NCBI GenBank assembly: GCA_034509735.1
Contig: JACGWO010000005.1
Coordinates: 39,400,479 to 39,464,478, forward strand
DNA: 64,000 nucleotides
Direction: 5' to 3'
Source of the DNA: Sesamum alatum
Taxonomy: Eukaryota > Streptophyta > Magnoliopsida > Lamiales > Pedaliaceae
Each line of letters opens with the position of its first letter. Within the stretch, counting starts at the first letter, position 1. The position numbers and the translations under genes were made by a program. Below the pieces are notes generated by a model, which saw only the letters and a list, made by a program, of their open reading frames with translations, ran no database searches and was not told the origin of the DNA. Below are positions 13,225 through 23,400 of the stretch, piece after piece.

Positions 13225-13402
13225 AAAATAAAGCAATGAATATTATTAATTCAACTAAATCGAATACAATCCGTCCTGTCGACTATTACAACAATTACAA
13301 TAATCATAATTTGATCAACAATATCACATAAGTTAAATTTAAACAACCTATGACTTCTAAAGTCATGGGACCTCAACCTTAGCCACTAGGCCAAGAGATC
13401 AT
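13225..13402 (-). mobile_element. tRNA-derived SINE relic
   Basis: On minus it begins with an A-box-like TTGGCCTAGTGGCTAAG (13402-13384 region) followed by a decayed B-box zone. It then carries a tail shared with the SINE at 47990-48234 (ATGTGATATTGTTGAT, and an ATTAATAATATTCATTGCTT-type end). The 3' side ends in an AT-rich run at about 13212-13232. Confidence 0.5.
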
Positions 13403-13439
13403 TAGTCCATCTTGACCTTGTTTTCTGGCAATAAATGAA

Positions 13440-13640
13440 AAATTATAATCAAGAACATCGAGTTCATGGGTTCGAATTCCACCAGACAAGTGTGTATTTA
13501 TCTTATTTTATGTGAGTTTATTGTAATTTATTTTATAATATTTAGTTATATTGATGTATTGATCGAACTGATTTACAGTTCAATTTCTTAATTTATTAAA
13601 AATATTGATATAATTATATAATTATAACATCTAAAAAAAT
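13440..13640 (+). mobile_element. tRNA-derived SINE relic, second family
   Basis: A B-box-like GGTTCGAATTCCACC at about 13470-13484 is followed by a tail (GTGAGTTTATTGTAATTTA, GATGTATTGATCGAACTGAT, CAGTTCAATTTCTTAATTTA). The same tail is present at 42895-43090 (AGATTTTATTATAATTTATT, GTATTAATCAAATAGATGTA, GTTCAATTACTTAATTTATT). Two copies with the same B-box and tail support a dispersed RNA polymerase III-type element. Confidence 0.5.
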
Positions 13641-14511
13641 TATAGCCCACATTGAGTTCAGCTAAACTCTAACTATATTTATAATTAGCGTACAATTTTT
13701 TTTTAGAAAATAAACCTTTATCGGTAGAATTTTTTTAAATAAAATCAAGCATCCATCAAAGAGAACAAATAAAATCTCGTATGGATATGATTTTATAAAA
13801 TAAATTCAAGAATTCATCAAATGAAACGAATAAAAAACCTTGTACGGACAGAAAATTTCAAATAAAATCGAGCAGCCATCAGAAATGGGAAAAAGAAAAG
13901 CAAAAACTTGAATGGATATAATTTTTCAAATAAAATAAAAAATAAACTACAACGAGCTTCCAAATATATCAATGAAATTAATGATCGTCTATAAATACCT
14001 CCCTACAATAAATATACCCTCGTAATAATTCATTACAGGAAGATATTTTTTGAATCGATTGTTAATTTCAAAAAGTAATTCATAATTCTTAAATAATAAA
14101 AAATATTTATAATTATAACAAATTTGGATAAATCCATTATAATTTAGTTCAAAATAAATCCAATGAAGATGGACTTTTTCAAATAAAATCAAGAATCTGT
14201 TAACTAGCAGTGGCGGGTCCGGGTCATGACTTACGCCAGCGGACTAATAATGTATGTTGTTGTTTCTTCTAGAAGACTTCTCCCAGTGGCAGCGTTTGGA
14301 ATTGCCTGTCTACCATCACTTTGTCTGCATATAAAGAGCAAATTCCAGAGATTTTGATGCCCATCTTCATCTCTTTTCATGGTCCAGTTTTCTTCATCGG
14401 ATCTTGTCCGAAGCAACCCACGTTCTTCTAGAAGCCTTTTCGCCCGAATCCAACATCACATATCCATAAAGCTATTGATCAAAGATCACAGTATCTTCTT
14501 CTGCATATATA

Positions 14512-14520
14512 TATATAAAA
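14512..14520 (+). promoter_or_regulatory. TATA box of the F-box/kelch gene
   Basis: TATATAAAA at the end of an AT repeat, 126 bp before the start codon at 14646. The following 5' UTR is purine-rich. Position and sequence fit a plant TATA element. Confidence 0.55.
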
Positions 14521-14645
14521 GCTGAGTAGAACACATCAACCGGAAGAGGAAAAAGGGTCCTCGCCCGTAACGACCAATCTTGATTTCGTCTTCTCTGTAG
14601 TTGTTTGTCATACTACTACTTTGTTATACGGGTCGGGTCAATCAC

Positions 14646-15719
14646 ATGGATCTTATCCCGGGTCTGCCGGATGATCTTGGGCTTGAGTGTCTGGTCAGGG
14701 TTCCCCACCAGTATTTCTCTTCTGTTTCATCAGTCTGCAGGAGTTGGAAGCGCCGGATTGAGCTTCCGGAGTTCTGGCGCCACCGGAAAGCCTCTGGTTT
14801 GACCCGGAAGGTCATCGTCATGGCACAGTCCCGGGTCGACCCGACCCGGGGACTTGGAGCCAAGAAGCATGCTGTTGCTTCGGCCCCGGTTTATAGGCTG
14901 ACCCTCTGTGAACCGGAAACGGGTTATTGGGCGGAGCTGCCGCCTATACCCGGGCACTCCGGTGGGTTGCCGATGTTTTGCGGATTAGTTGGGGTTGGCC
15001 TGAATCTGGTGGTGCTGGGCGGGTGGAACCCGGTGACTTGGGAGGTTTCAAATGGTGTGTTCATTTACAATTTTATTTCCGCCACGTGGCGTCGTGGGGC
15101 CAACATGCCGGGGTGTAAGAGATCGTTCTTTGCATGTGCATCGGATTTTGATCGAACGGTGTTCGTGGCTGGAGGACATGATGGGGAGAAGTGCGCGTTG
15201 AAATCTGCAATGGCGTATGACGTGGTGGAAGACAAATGGATTGTCATGCCAGATATGACGAGAGAACGCGACGAATCAAAAGGGGTATTTAACCGTGGCA
15301 AATTCCACGTCATTGGTGGATACAGTACGAATATGCAAGGCCAATTCGAGACTAGTGCTGAGTCATTCGACGTTGCCACTTGGCAATGGGGCCCAGTCCA
15401 AGAGGATTTCTTGAGCAATCCCATGTGTCCGAAAAATTGCGTGGACGATGGAGATGAAAATTTGTTCATGTCCTATAACACTCATGTGATAGTCCGACAA
15501 GGATCCACATGGCGATCGGTGGCCGAGCTACCTAATAATATCCGAAATATGGGATTTATGACGGCGTGGAAGGGCAAAGTACTGGTAATTGGGTCAGAAA
15601 GATTCGGGGCGCATTACGAGACGTTGGTACTAGATTTGAAGAGCTCTAAGTGGAAGAGAGTGGAAGTAGAAGAGGATTTCTTAGGGCATGTTCAATCAGG
15701 ATGCTGTCTGGAATTGTAA
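14646..15719 (+). CDS. F-box/kelch-repeat protein of the KMD/KFB type
   Basis: A single exon of 357 residues. The start at 14646 (MDLIPGLPDDLG) is chosen because the family begins M-x-LIP-x-LP; the open frame upstream lacks an ATG. Residues 3-48 form the F-box (PGLPDDLGLECLVRVP, then SSVCRSWKRRIE). Kelch repeats follow: one with LVVLGGWNPVTWE, one with VFVAGGHDGEKCALKSAM ending in a WIVMPDM blade edge, and one with FHVIGGYSTNMQGQF. The protein ends HVQSGCCLEL, like Arabidopsis KMD/KFB proteins. These are substrate receptors of SCF ubiquitin ligases that target type-B response regulators of cytokinin signalling and phenylalanine ammonia-lyase (established for At1g80440, At1g15670 and relatives). 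Which substrate applies here is inference. High GC content and no intron, as usual for the family. Confidence 0.9.
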   Translation: MDLIPGLPDDLGLECLVRVPHQYFSSVSSVCRSWKRRIELPEFWRHRKASGLTRKVIVMAQSRVDPTRGLGAKKHAVASAPVYRLTLCEPETGYWAELPPIPGHSGGLPMFCGLVGVGLNLVVLGGWNPVTWEVSNGVFIYNFISATWRRGANMPGCKRSFFACASDFDRTVFVAGGHDGEKCALKSAMAYDVVEDKWIVMPDMTRERDESKGVFNRGKFHVIGGYSTNMQGQFETSAESFDVATWQWGPVQEDFLSNPMCPKNCVDDGDENLFMSYNTHVIVRQGSTWRSVAELPNNIRNMGFMTAWKGKVLVIGSERFGAHYETLVLDLKSSKWKRVEVEEDFLGHVQSGCCLEL

Positions 15720-16759
15720 GGCCAATAGCATAACTATAATTAGGTTTTTAGACTTGCAATGTAGAAAAGGGCTAGTTTTCCTCAAGTCCCACCTAAAATT
15801 TTGCACTCTTACTAGTTTCATCAGCCTTAGAAATGCTATGACAAATCTTCAATTGATGTAGTGCATTTTTCCAAGGTTTTTTTGCCAAGTTGCTTTAGTT
15901 CATGGATATACCATCTACATGTTCCACAATGCAATAATCTTAACAAGATCAAAATAGCCCAAAATTGATGGACAAAGCCCATGATTTGTAAGACATCTTT
16001 GATGGTTTTTCCTTGAAACGCAAAACATATAGTGATTGGAATTAAAATAATGAGAATTCCGTAAAAACAACATTGCCCCTAAAAAATAAAGAAATAATAC
16101 AATAAGATTGTATTTCCGTCCTTCGGACCGATCCGACCCGACAACTCGAACTAAGAGTCTTTGATGCTAAAGTTATCTAAGGACATAGTTCTATACATTT
16201 CTTGACACATTGGACATCAATAAATATTGTATGTATTGAGTTTTGAAAAAATTCACGCCACATTAGTGCTTATGTGATGTGGGTTTTTTCAGTTATGCCC
16301 AGTCAACAGTTCTCTTAATTTAAAAAATTCTAAAAATATTTATGCTGGTAAAATTCGATTATTTTTTAAAATTCGGTGGTAGAAGTCTTATAATTGTTTT
16401 AAAAAATTCAATTCTAGGATGTAAATTGACACCCTTTTATATAAGAATTTTATTTTGTCACTATTCCATATATACGGGACGGTAAATGAAATTAGGCCTC
16501 AGTCCAAAATAAAGTTTGAGTTCCTTCCATGTTACTTCCATTTTAGGCGCTTGCCAAACACACCCTCAGGCCTTAAACCCACCTCAGTGCAAAACACTCC
16601 GCCGCCAAGACTCATCAACTGTACCGGAAAAAGTTCCCTCAATTTCCGCCTTCCGGTGAGTGGGTTTTCGTTCTAATTCGTTGTTATTGAGTAAAAATAC
16701 TATCTTTACTTGGTTTGATTTCTGGGCTATCTCAATTACGTCGAAAAACCTTAGCAAAA
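15720..16759. other. Intergenic, F-box gene to ASHR2
   Basis: About 1 kb. It contains the probable 3' UTR of the F-box/kelch gene and, near 16480-16759, the probable 5' UTR of ASHR2, with a donor-like CCGGTGAGTG at about 16656. Nothing else is recognisable. Confidence 0.6.
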
Positions 16760-17935
16760 ATGTCGGACGATAACACTCTGATTAAAATGGTGGAGATAGA
16801 AAACAGAGGAAGAGCGTTAGTTTCTTGTAGGCCGCTCAAGGCCGGAGAAATAGTCCTCAAAGACTCTCCGATCGTCCTATACTCCGCCTTTCCTCTCGAC
16901 GCCGCCGCTAATTACTGCTCTCACTGCTTCAGAACGATCTCACCGCACTCTCCGACTGCAGTTTCTTGCCCCCATTGCTCGACTGCTTCGCATTTTTGCT
17001 CTCCAGAATGCCAATCCGTTGCTCTGGCCACTTCCCACACCCCATTTGTCTGCCAAGCTTTAACCCGCCTCCGGGCCGCCGATTCTCCGGTCCTCCACCA
17101 CCACCACGACCGCCATGTGCAAGCCCGGTTTCTTATTTCCGCGTATAATCTTGCAATTGTGTCGCCGTCCCATTTTCAGACTCTCCTTTCACTTCAAGGT
17201 GGAGCCTTTGTGGATGATGCATCGGTGTTCTTACATTCAGTAATTTCGTCGGTATGCCCTTTGTCAAATCTTGGACAGATTGGGTTTTCAGTAGAGCTGA
17301 CCTCTGCTCTGTTGGCTAAAGACAAGCTCAATGCTTTTGGGTTGATGGAGCCTTTTGATCAAGATAAAGAAAGGTCTGTAAGGGCTTATGGGATTTATCC
17401 GAGGGCCTCGTTTTTCAATCATGATTGTCTCCCGAATGCATGTAGGTTCGATTATGTGGATTCGGTGTCTGATTTTAACAATGCTGACATTGTTGTGAGA
17501 GTTATCCATGATTTACCTGCGGGTAGGGAGATTTGCCTGAGTTATTTCCCTGTCAATCTTAAGTATTCGGAAAGGCAGCAGAGGTTGAAGGAGGATTACG
17601 GTTTTACATGTGATTGTGATCGTTGCAATGTGGAGGCGAATTGGTCTGATAATGAGGAAGAAGGAGAGGGAGAAATTGACCAAGAGGACGATGATATGGA
17701 CGAGGATGCTGACGATGATATGGGGGCTGATTTAGAGACCACGGAATGTGGCATGGGGAAAGAAAATGATGATTTTCCTCATGCTTACTTCTTCATGAGA
17801 TACATGTGCAGTAGAGACAATTGTGGGGGTACTTTGGCTCCTTTACCCCCAGTTGATGCACGCCCGTCCACCGTTATGGAGTGCAACGTTTGCTGCAACT
17901 TGAGCAACTGTGAAGAAATGGATGGAAATGAGTGA
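16760..17935 (+). CDS. ASHR2: SET/MYND-domain lysine methyltransferase, ASHR2-like
   Basis: A single exon of 391 residues; the start at 16760 (MSDDNTLIKMVEIENRGRA) is the first ATG of the frame. The protein has the split SET domain of SMYD-type enzymes. The N-terminal SET part (GRALVSCRPLKAGEIVL) is followed by a zinc-binding MYND-like insert with paired cysteines (YCSHC, CPHC, FCSPEC and a final HTPFVC). The catalytic SET core then shows RAYGIYPRASFFNHDCLPNA (cofactor-binding NHDCLPN) and GREICLSYFP, and a post-SET zinc motif CDCDRC. A strongly acidic run (DNEEEGEGEIDQEDDD onward) precedes a C-terminal block with PHAYFFMRYMC. Layout and length match Arabidopsis ASHR2 (At2g19640). The family is expected to methylate lysines; the substrate is not evident from the sequence. 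Confidence 0.9.
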   Translation: MSDDNTLIKMVEIENRGRALVSCRPLKAGEIVLKDSPIVLYSAFPLDAAANYCSHCFRTISPHSPTAVSCPHCSTASHFCSPECQSVALATSHTPFVCQALTRLRAADSPVLHHHHDRHVQARFLISAYNLAIVSPSHFQTLLSLQGGAFVDDASVFLHSVISSVCPLSNLGQIGFSVELTSALLAKDKLNAFGLMEPFDQDKERSVRAYGIYPRASFFNHDCLPNACRFDYVDSVSDFNNADIVVRVIHDLPAGREICLSYFPVNLKYSERQQRLKEDYGFTCDCDRCNVEANWSDNEEEGEGEIDQEDDDMDEDADDDMGADLETTECGMGKENDDFPHAYFFMRYMCSRDNCGGTLAPLPPVDARPSTVMECNVCCNLSNCEEMDGNE

Positions 17936-18873
17936 TTTCAATGAGTTTGATAAAGTAATTATCTTCGCTGTTCTTTCTCCGTGTTAATAAGTGATGGCTG
18001 GTTTATGCGTTCCGTATATTTCCTGCACTTCCTTGCTTGCACACGGCCTTATGTCTAAATTATGTAGCTGTAAGATTTTTCAGTCCTTGAACTGTTCACA
18101 GGGGAGATTTCAGATAGCTGTTAAAATTTATGCTGCAGACATTTGCCAACTAATACCTTTTTCTTGTTCTGTAGGTAAACGAACTCAGTTCAGTCCTGGA
18201 AAATTTTCAGCAGATTCCAACAATGCTACATGTAACAGCTTCCGCTTTTCTTCAACACCGCCTCAAATAAAGCACCGGTTTCTAAATCGATTAGGCGACC
18301 AAGTATCTGAATCAAGTGTTTAAGGTTGGACAAACATGGTGCATATGGTTTACCTTTAGCTGTGTCTCTTGTGGAGGCAAAGACGTATAGCTTGCAAGAA
18401 TCGTCGTAAACAGTCAAGGACTAATTAGTTTAGAATCTCATTTTCGAAATCCATGCTTGATGTTTGAGATATAAACATTGGTAGCCTTGTCGGCACAATG
18501 ATTTTTGAACGAGGTTGATTAGTTGTTTTCGTCTGCGTTCAGCTTTTCGTTCTTGTCTATCTTGTTTTATGAGTACCTGAAATGCTGCTGTTTTGATGCA
18601 TAGCATTTCATTTGAGTATTGGAAACAGTTTTGCGAAACCCTCTAAATTAAACTTAGATCTAATCATAAGTTGATAATACTTCAATTAAATTTTTGCAAA
18701 ACACTTCAAATGCTCATTTTTCACACACACAAAAAAAAAAAAAAGGGTGCAGAAATAATAACTGAAAAAGGAGATCAGAGGAATGATGAATATGTATCTA
18801 TACTTTTACTCGGTCTGTAGATTTCTGAACAAAAAAAGAAGAAAGAATCAAGTATGAATTGCTGCTGCAAGTG
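17936..18873. other. Convergent intergenic region, ASHR2 and GT4 gene
   Basis: About 0.9 kb between two converging genes. It must hold both 3' UTRs. An A-run occurs near 18730. No further coding sequence is convincing: the open stretch at 17991-18323 has no homology I recognise. Confidence 0.6.
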
Positions 18874-21800
18874 CTACTTTATTCTCATGCACTTGTACAG
18901 CACCTCACCAAATTTCTGGAACATGTGTTTCTTCAAGTACATTTTCTCCACCTTCTCTCTACCTCTCTTTCCCATTTCTTGCCTTGCTGATGGATTCTGC
19001 AGCAAGAATTCCAGATTCCTCGCGAGAACTTTAGCCCCCGGATGCCCTAACGGATGGAGGAGACCTGTGATGTTGTGCTCGACAATCTCTCTTGTGCCTC
19101 CAGAATCGGTCCCAAGAACCTGCACCCGCCAAAAATTAGGGATATTTACACTTAAAGTCCGTAAGCAATCCCTCTATATGTGCATGCACCCACAACCATA
19201 CACACACAGACATACGCATAGATACACACATATACAAAAATATGTATGTGCACACCATAGCTACAGACACACGAAGCAAGAGCGTACACAAATATATACA
19301 TGTATACACCACACAACCCGTCATTGCAGAGATGATAATGAATGCATAGAACTAAGATTTTGAAGGTCAGATCAATTTTTTACCTAAATCCCGTAGGAAC
19401 TCATGAATGGCGCATAGTCGTAGAAACGAATGGATGAAAGGAAAATCCAACAGAGTTAGCAGATGTAAAGCATATCTAGTTGTCAGTTGAGGTTCAGCTT
19501 ATGAGGAAGTGTTAAAAGTAAATCAGAGCAGCTTTGCTTGATCGTTTTCGTCAAATCTTTGCTTTTAGATTTCGAATGTTTGTTTATGGAAAAAAAAGTC
19601 AAAAAAATTGAAGGACATAAGAAGAGTTAGTGCCATACAGGAAGTCCAAATGCCATTGCCTCAATTGTTACTCTTCCAAAGGTCTCTCCCACCCCCTGCA
19701 AAAGACAATGCAGAAATAAACGAAGGTTCTGATAAACGTTACTTAAAAGTTTCACTAATGCTCAGATGAATTCGGGGAACAAGAATTTGCGACCTGAGAC
19801 CTGTTTGAATATTGTTCTGTAAGTTGTTTCAGAATAAACACCAATGCATGTTTTTCAGGTGAGTTATCTTACAAGCTGCATTTTGCGTTCTGACCAATGC
19901 ACGCGTTTAAGTTATCTTACAAGCCCCGTTTTTACTTTTCTTGTATTTTGTATTTCATATTTTGCCAGCAAAGATGAAAGTTATATAAGTGTTGCAAACA
20001 TAATGGAGAAGTTGCAGGAGAACCAAGGTTCAATCTGAAATATGGTAAATTTTTCATGATCATTGAGTTCTTCACATAGAGTGGGAGGAGTTGCATAATC
20101 CCTTCTTTAAGCGAGAAGCAATAGTTATCTCAGGTAAAACTATAAAATGGCGTACCTGCGAATTCATGACATAAACATCAGCCGCAGCATAAAGAGAGGC
20201 AACACGGGTCGTTGCTGGAGTCCACAACACAGACTTCGACAAATTTGAATGCGTAGATAGATATGTAAGAAGTGCTTTCACATAAGGTACCTTATTACTT
20301 TTTGATCCTACTGAACCAATGAGAATCTTAAGATTCTGTTCCTTCTTTCCTTTGCTCTCGGATAAAAGTTTTCTCATGGTAGCATCTATATCAAACCTCA
20401 ACGGACCAACTGTACCCTTGTTGGTAAAGATACGGGGTGACCTTGTATATTTTGTTCCACCATTGGAAGTTGATTCTTCAGAGGATCCACCATCTGTTTT
20501 CCTATTCTGCAGCAGCGCTCTCGAATAATAATCATGGTCGATTAAGATTGAATCTTTGGAGTCGGAGGTGTTCATCTGTAGTTGTTGTTCAATCATCAAA
20601 CGTGCCGATTCCAAAAGCAACAATTGACCCTTTCCGGGGTTTATGCTACTCAAGGAAATGGCGAGCATATCATCATCAGTCAGTCCCATTTCTTTTCTAA
20701 CTGCACTTCTCAATGATTGCCTCTTCTCCAGCATATTCTCTATCGTGAAGGACGGGGTATTTAGCGAGCAGGGAATGCCAGCTACAAAGGCCAGCTCATC
20801 ATTGACGGAGAGCGGCACCAGCGCTGGCTCGGAATTTAAATGAATGCTTTCTTCCTCACACCAGGCTAGCCACTGTTTGGATTGTGATTCAGACAGGAAA
20901 ATCAACTTCTTGACTCGGTTCAGGACAAGCTTTGATCGATTAAAATACTCTCGTCTGTTCTCCATGATCCACCACATGATTTGAGTTGAACCAAGTACAG
21001 TTCGTGAGAGGTATTGTTCTGAGACCACATTCAAGGAAGGAAAAAGAAAAGGGTTCAGATATCTTCACGTAGTTCTTTAACTAAGACGGGAAACTTCACT
21101 ATTTCAATGCGTTCAAGTGAACTCAAACCAATGAGTGTAATCTCATTCATGAGAATACTATTGAAACAAGACTGAGACTGGTCACGATTTCCGAGAAAAT
21201 TATATAGCAGGACGAGCCTGGTTCTAGAAAAATGAAAATCACAAAGGGAAATACAAAAGCGTGTAAAAGGAGGCGCAGAGCCAATTGAATACACATCATG
21301 ACGAACTAATGGAATTACCTTGAACAATGGCTCATATATGCAAGATCATCACAAAAATAGCTAATAAGGCAAGTAAAATTAAGTTATGGAACTACTTCCA
21401 TCTAAGCTCATGGACATGTCATAAGGAAGAATGTGGAGTTCTCACCGATCCAGGACGAACAGACGGCAGAACCAGCAATGATCAGGTCTGCTTTCATGGC
21501 TGTTTTGAAGCTTAGATCCGCCTTGTCCTCAAGCACTTTGATTTTTCTTCTAGCAAGTTCTGGCATCAGGCCACCTTTCTTGTTCAGAACTATAACTGAA
21601 ATTGTAGCCCCACAGCTCAGAAATTCTGTCGCTAGCTCCAGCATTGCAAGTGGAGCTCCAGTCATGGACATCTCATGGAATATCAACACAAACTTTCTAG
21701 ACCAAACAAGACGAGCAAATGCACCCTTCCTGTCACAGGTACCTGAGCGCTTCTCAGGACTCCACTCCAAAATTTTATCCTCAACAGAGCCAAATGGACC

Positions 21801-22415
21801 AACAAGGAATCCATATGTCGTATTCTGCTTTGGAATTTCCTCTTCCTGTATATCAACTTCACTCTCTACATCTTCTGTCACAACCTTTGGCTTACCTCGG
21901 CTCTTCTTACGGGAACCACGGCCTGATCTCTTACTTTTTTTCTTTGGTGGTGATGTGTTTTTGTTCAAAGAAACACCACTTCCGTTCTTCATGAGAACAA
22001 CATCCATATCCTTCAAACTCGACTGATTCGTATCGCTCTGCAACTTAACGGCCCCAGAATCAACATTAACAATCAAGTCCCTCCTCTTATTCTCAGAATT
22101 CCCACCAGTCGACTCACCACCATAACCACCACTGAAAAGATCTTCCTTATTATCTCCATGGGCCCATCTCGACTGAAAATAAAATCCAGCATACGCCCAA
22201 AGTGTGATCAGAAGCAACCAAAGAACAATGCGGTTGCTTCTGAAACACTGAGAACAAACCCCGGCAGACCTGCCCTCTCTTCTTGGAGTACGACCAGAGT
22301 TTAACCTCCTAAAAGAAGGAGAACCCCTTGGTGATGACCTACCTGAAGATGGTGACTTCAAAGAACCACCAACGGGCCTCAATGGCGACGGCCTAAGTAC
22401 ATTTCCTTCCTCCAT
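18874..22415 (-). CDS. Golgi-type GT4 family glycosyltransferase, four exons
   Basis: Exons on minus: 22415-21446, 21018-20156, 19695-19639 and 19119-18874. They give 2136 nt, 711 residues plus TAG, all junctions in phase. A Ser/Pro/Arg-rich cytosolic tail of about 60 residues (with SPRGSPSFRRLNSGRTPRRE) precedes one membrane segment at about 62-80 (VLWLLLITLWAYAGFYF), a type II topology. A basic stretch (PKKKSKRSGRGSRKKSRGKP) lies in the stem. The catalytic part shows WWIMENRREYF, VNDELAFVAGIP and LSSINPGKGQLLL. The donor-site E-X7-E motif, GETFGRVTIEAMAFG, is carried by the 57-nt exon 3. This agrees with the Arabidopsis At1g52420/At3g15940 pair of UDP-glycosyltransferase-superfamily proteins. 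Acceptor and product are unknown. The start at 22415 is the first ATG of the frame; a 5' UTR intron ending near 22625 is possible. Confidence 0.9.
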
Positions 22416-23277
22416 TCCCAAAATCTCAATGACTCTTCCTATACCACACTTTCCAGATGCTCATACAACAACATTTCAACAAACGAACCTATATGCACAA
22501 ACACCACAACGACTCTAACTACTACTACTTGTTAAACAAATTCTTCAATTCAAGAATCCAAGAAACACACCACCAAAATTAGTTATTTACTCTTCTTACA
22601 ATTAAGCTGCAATATACTCCTCTTGCCTGCACAAGAAAACCAAAAGTTCCAAAAAAAAGTTTCAGAAACATACGTGACAATCAAGTAGAGCAAGTTCCCA
22701 ACTTCCCATGAATCATAACACTTGAAAACGAAATTCCTCATGAATTTATAAATAAAATTTCGACCAAGATAAATTATTGGCCGATTAGCATCCAATTCTT
22801 GAATAGTTAAACCAGCATAAACAACGGGTAAAAGAAAAAGAAAATGGATCACTCTGAGACACAAGAAAGAGAAAAATGCAAACCCAAGATTCCCAAAAAC
22901 TCACCAAGATCAAGGGAACAAAGTCCGAGCAGCAGCTTAGCAAGTGAATGGGGTTATTATCTACACAAGTAAAACTCGATCTTGGAACACTGGTTCCTTT
23001 TACTGATCTCAGAAGAAAATCTTTTCCTTTTACGGGGGAGAAACTTAAAAGATACAACCTCGAGTGCCACCGACAAATCCAAAGCAGGTATGTATATTTA
23101 ATATTATTACAGCAGTGAACTCTTTTTACTCTTGCTCACTCACCTCTAAATGCAGATACGGTGAATTCTTGAGAGAGAGAGAGAGAGAGATGCAGTGGTG
23201 GAATTGAGTTGAGTGGCAGCCGGAGAAAATGACTGAAACTGAGAAAGTGTGAAGAAAGTCCGCCTGTGTGTGAATAC

Positions 23278-23313
<36 letters not shown>

Positions 23314-23400
23314 TGTTTCTTCTGTTTATAGCTTTATTTATGCTGAGTTTTGGAAATTTGAAAATTGAGTGGAAAGGGAAGTTCAAACTGCAACCCTTAG
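22416..23400 (-). promoter_or_regulatory. 5' UTR/promoter region of the GT4 gene with microsatellites
   Basis: Upstream of the start on minus. It contains a GA repeat at about 23171-23190 and a compound (TA)n(TG)n repeat at about 23277-23313. A leader intron is likely from the acceptor-like TTGTGCAGGCAAG near 22625, but its donor is not certain. No coding sequence is seen. Confidence 0.45.

Larger units (their letters stand above)
6208..14500. other. AT-rich intergenic region with repeats
   Basis: About 8.3 kb between CENP-C and the F-box/kelch gene. It begins with the probable CENP-C 3' UTR. I see no ORF with a recognisable protein; open stretches are short and low-complexity. The contents that can be supported are foldback MITE-like elements, a local direct duplication near 7437/8098 and SINE relics near 12.9-13.6 kb, listed separately. 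A less AT-rich block at about 9600-10800 may be a decayed retroelement but shows no protein domain. Confidence 0.7.

Noticed and set aside
14231..14416. 61-codon open frame on minus before the F-box gene
   Set aside because: Short, no similarity, and in the expected promoter region of a well-supported gene.
18854..19363. 169-codon open frame on plus
   Set aside because: Antisense to the last exon of the glycosyltransferase, continuing into a CA/TA-rich intron with His/Thr repeats.
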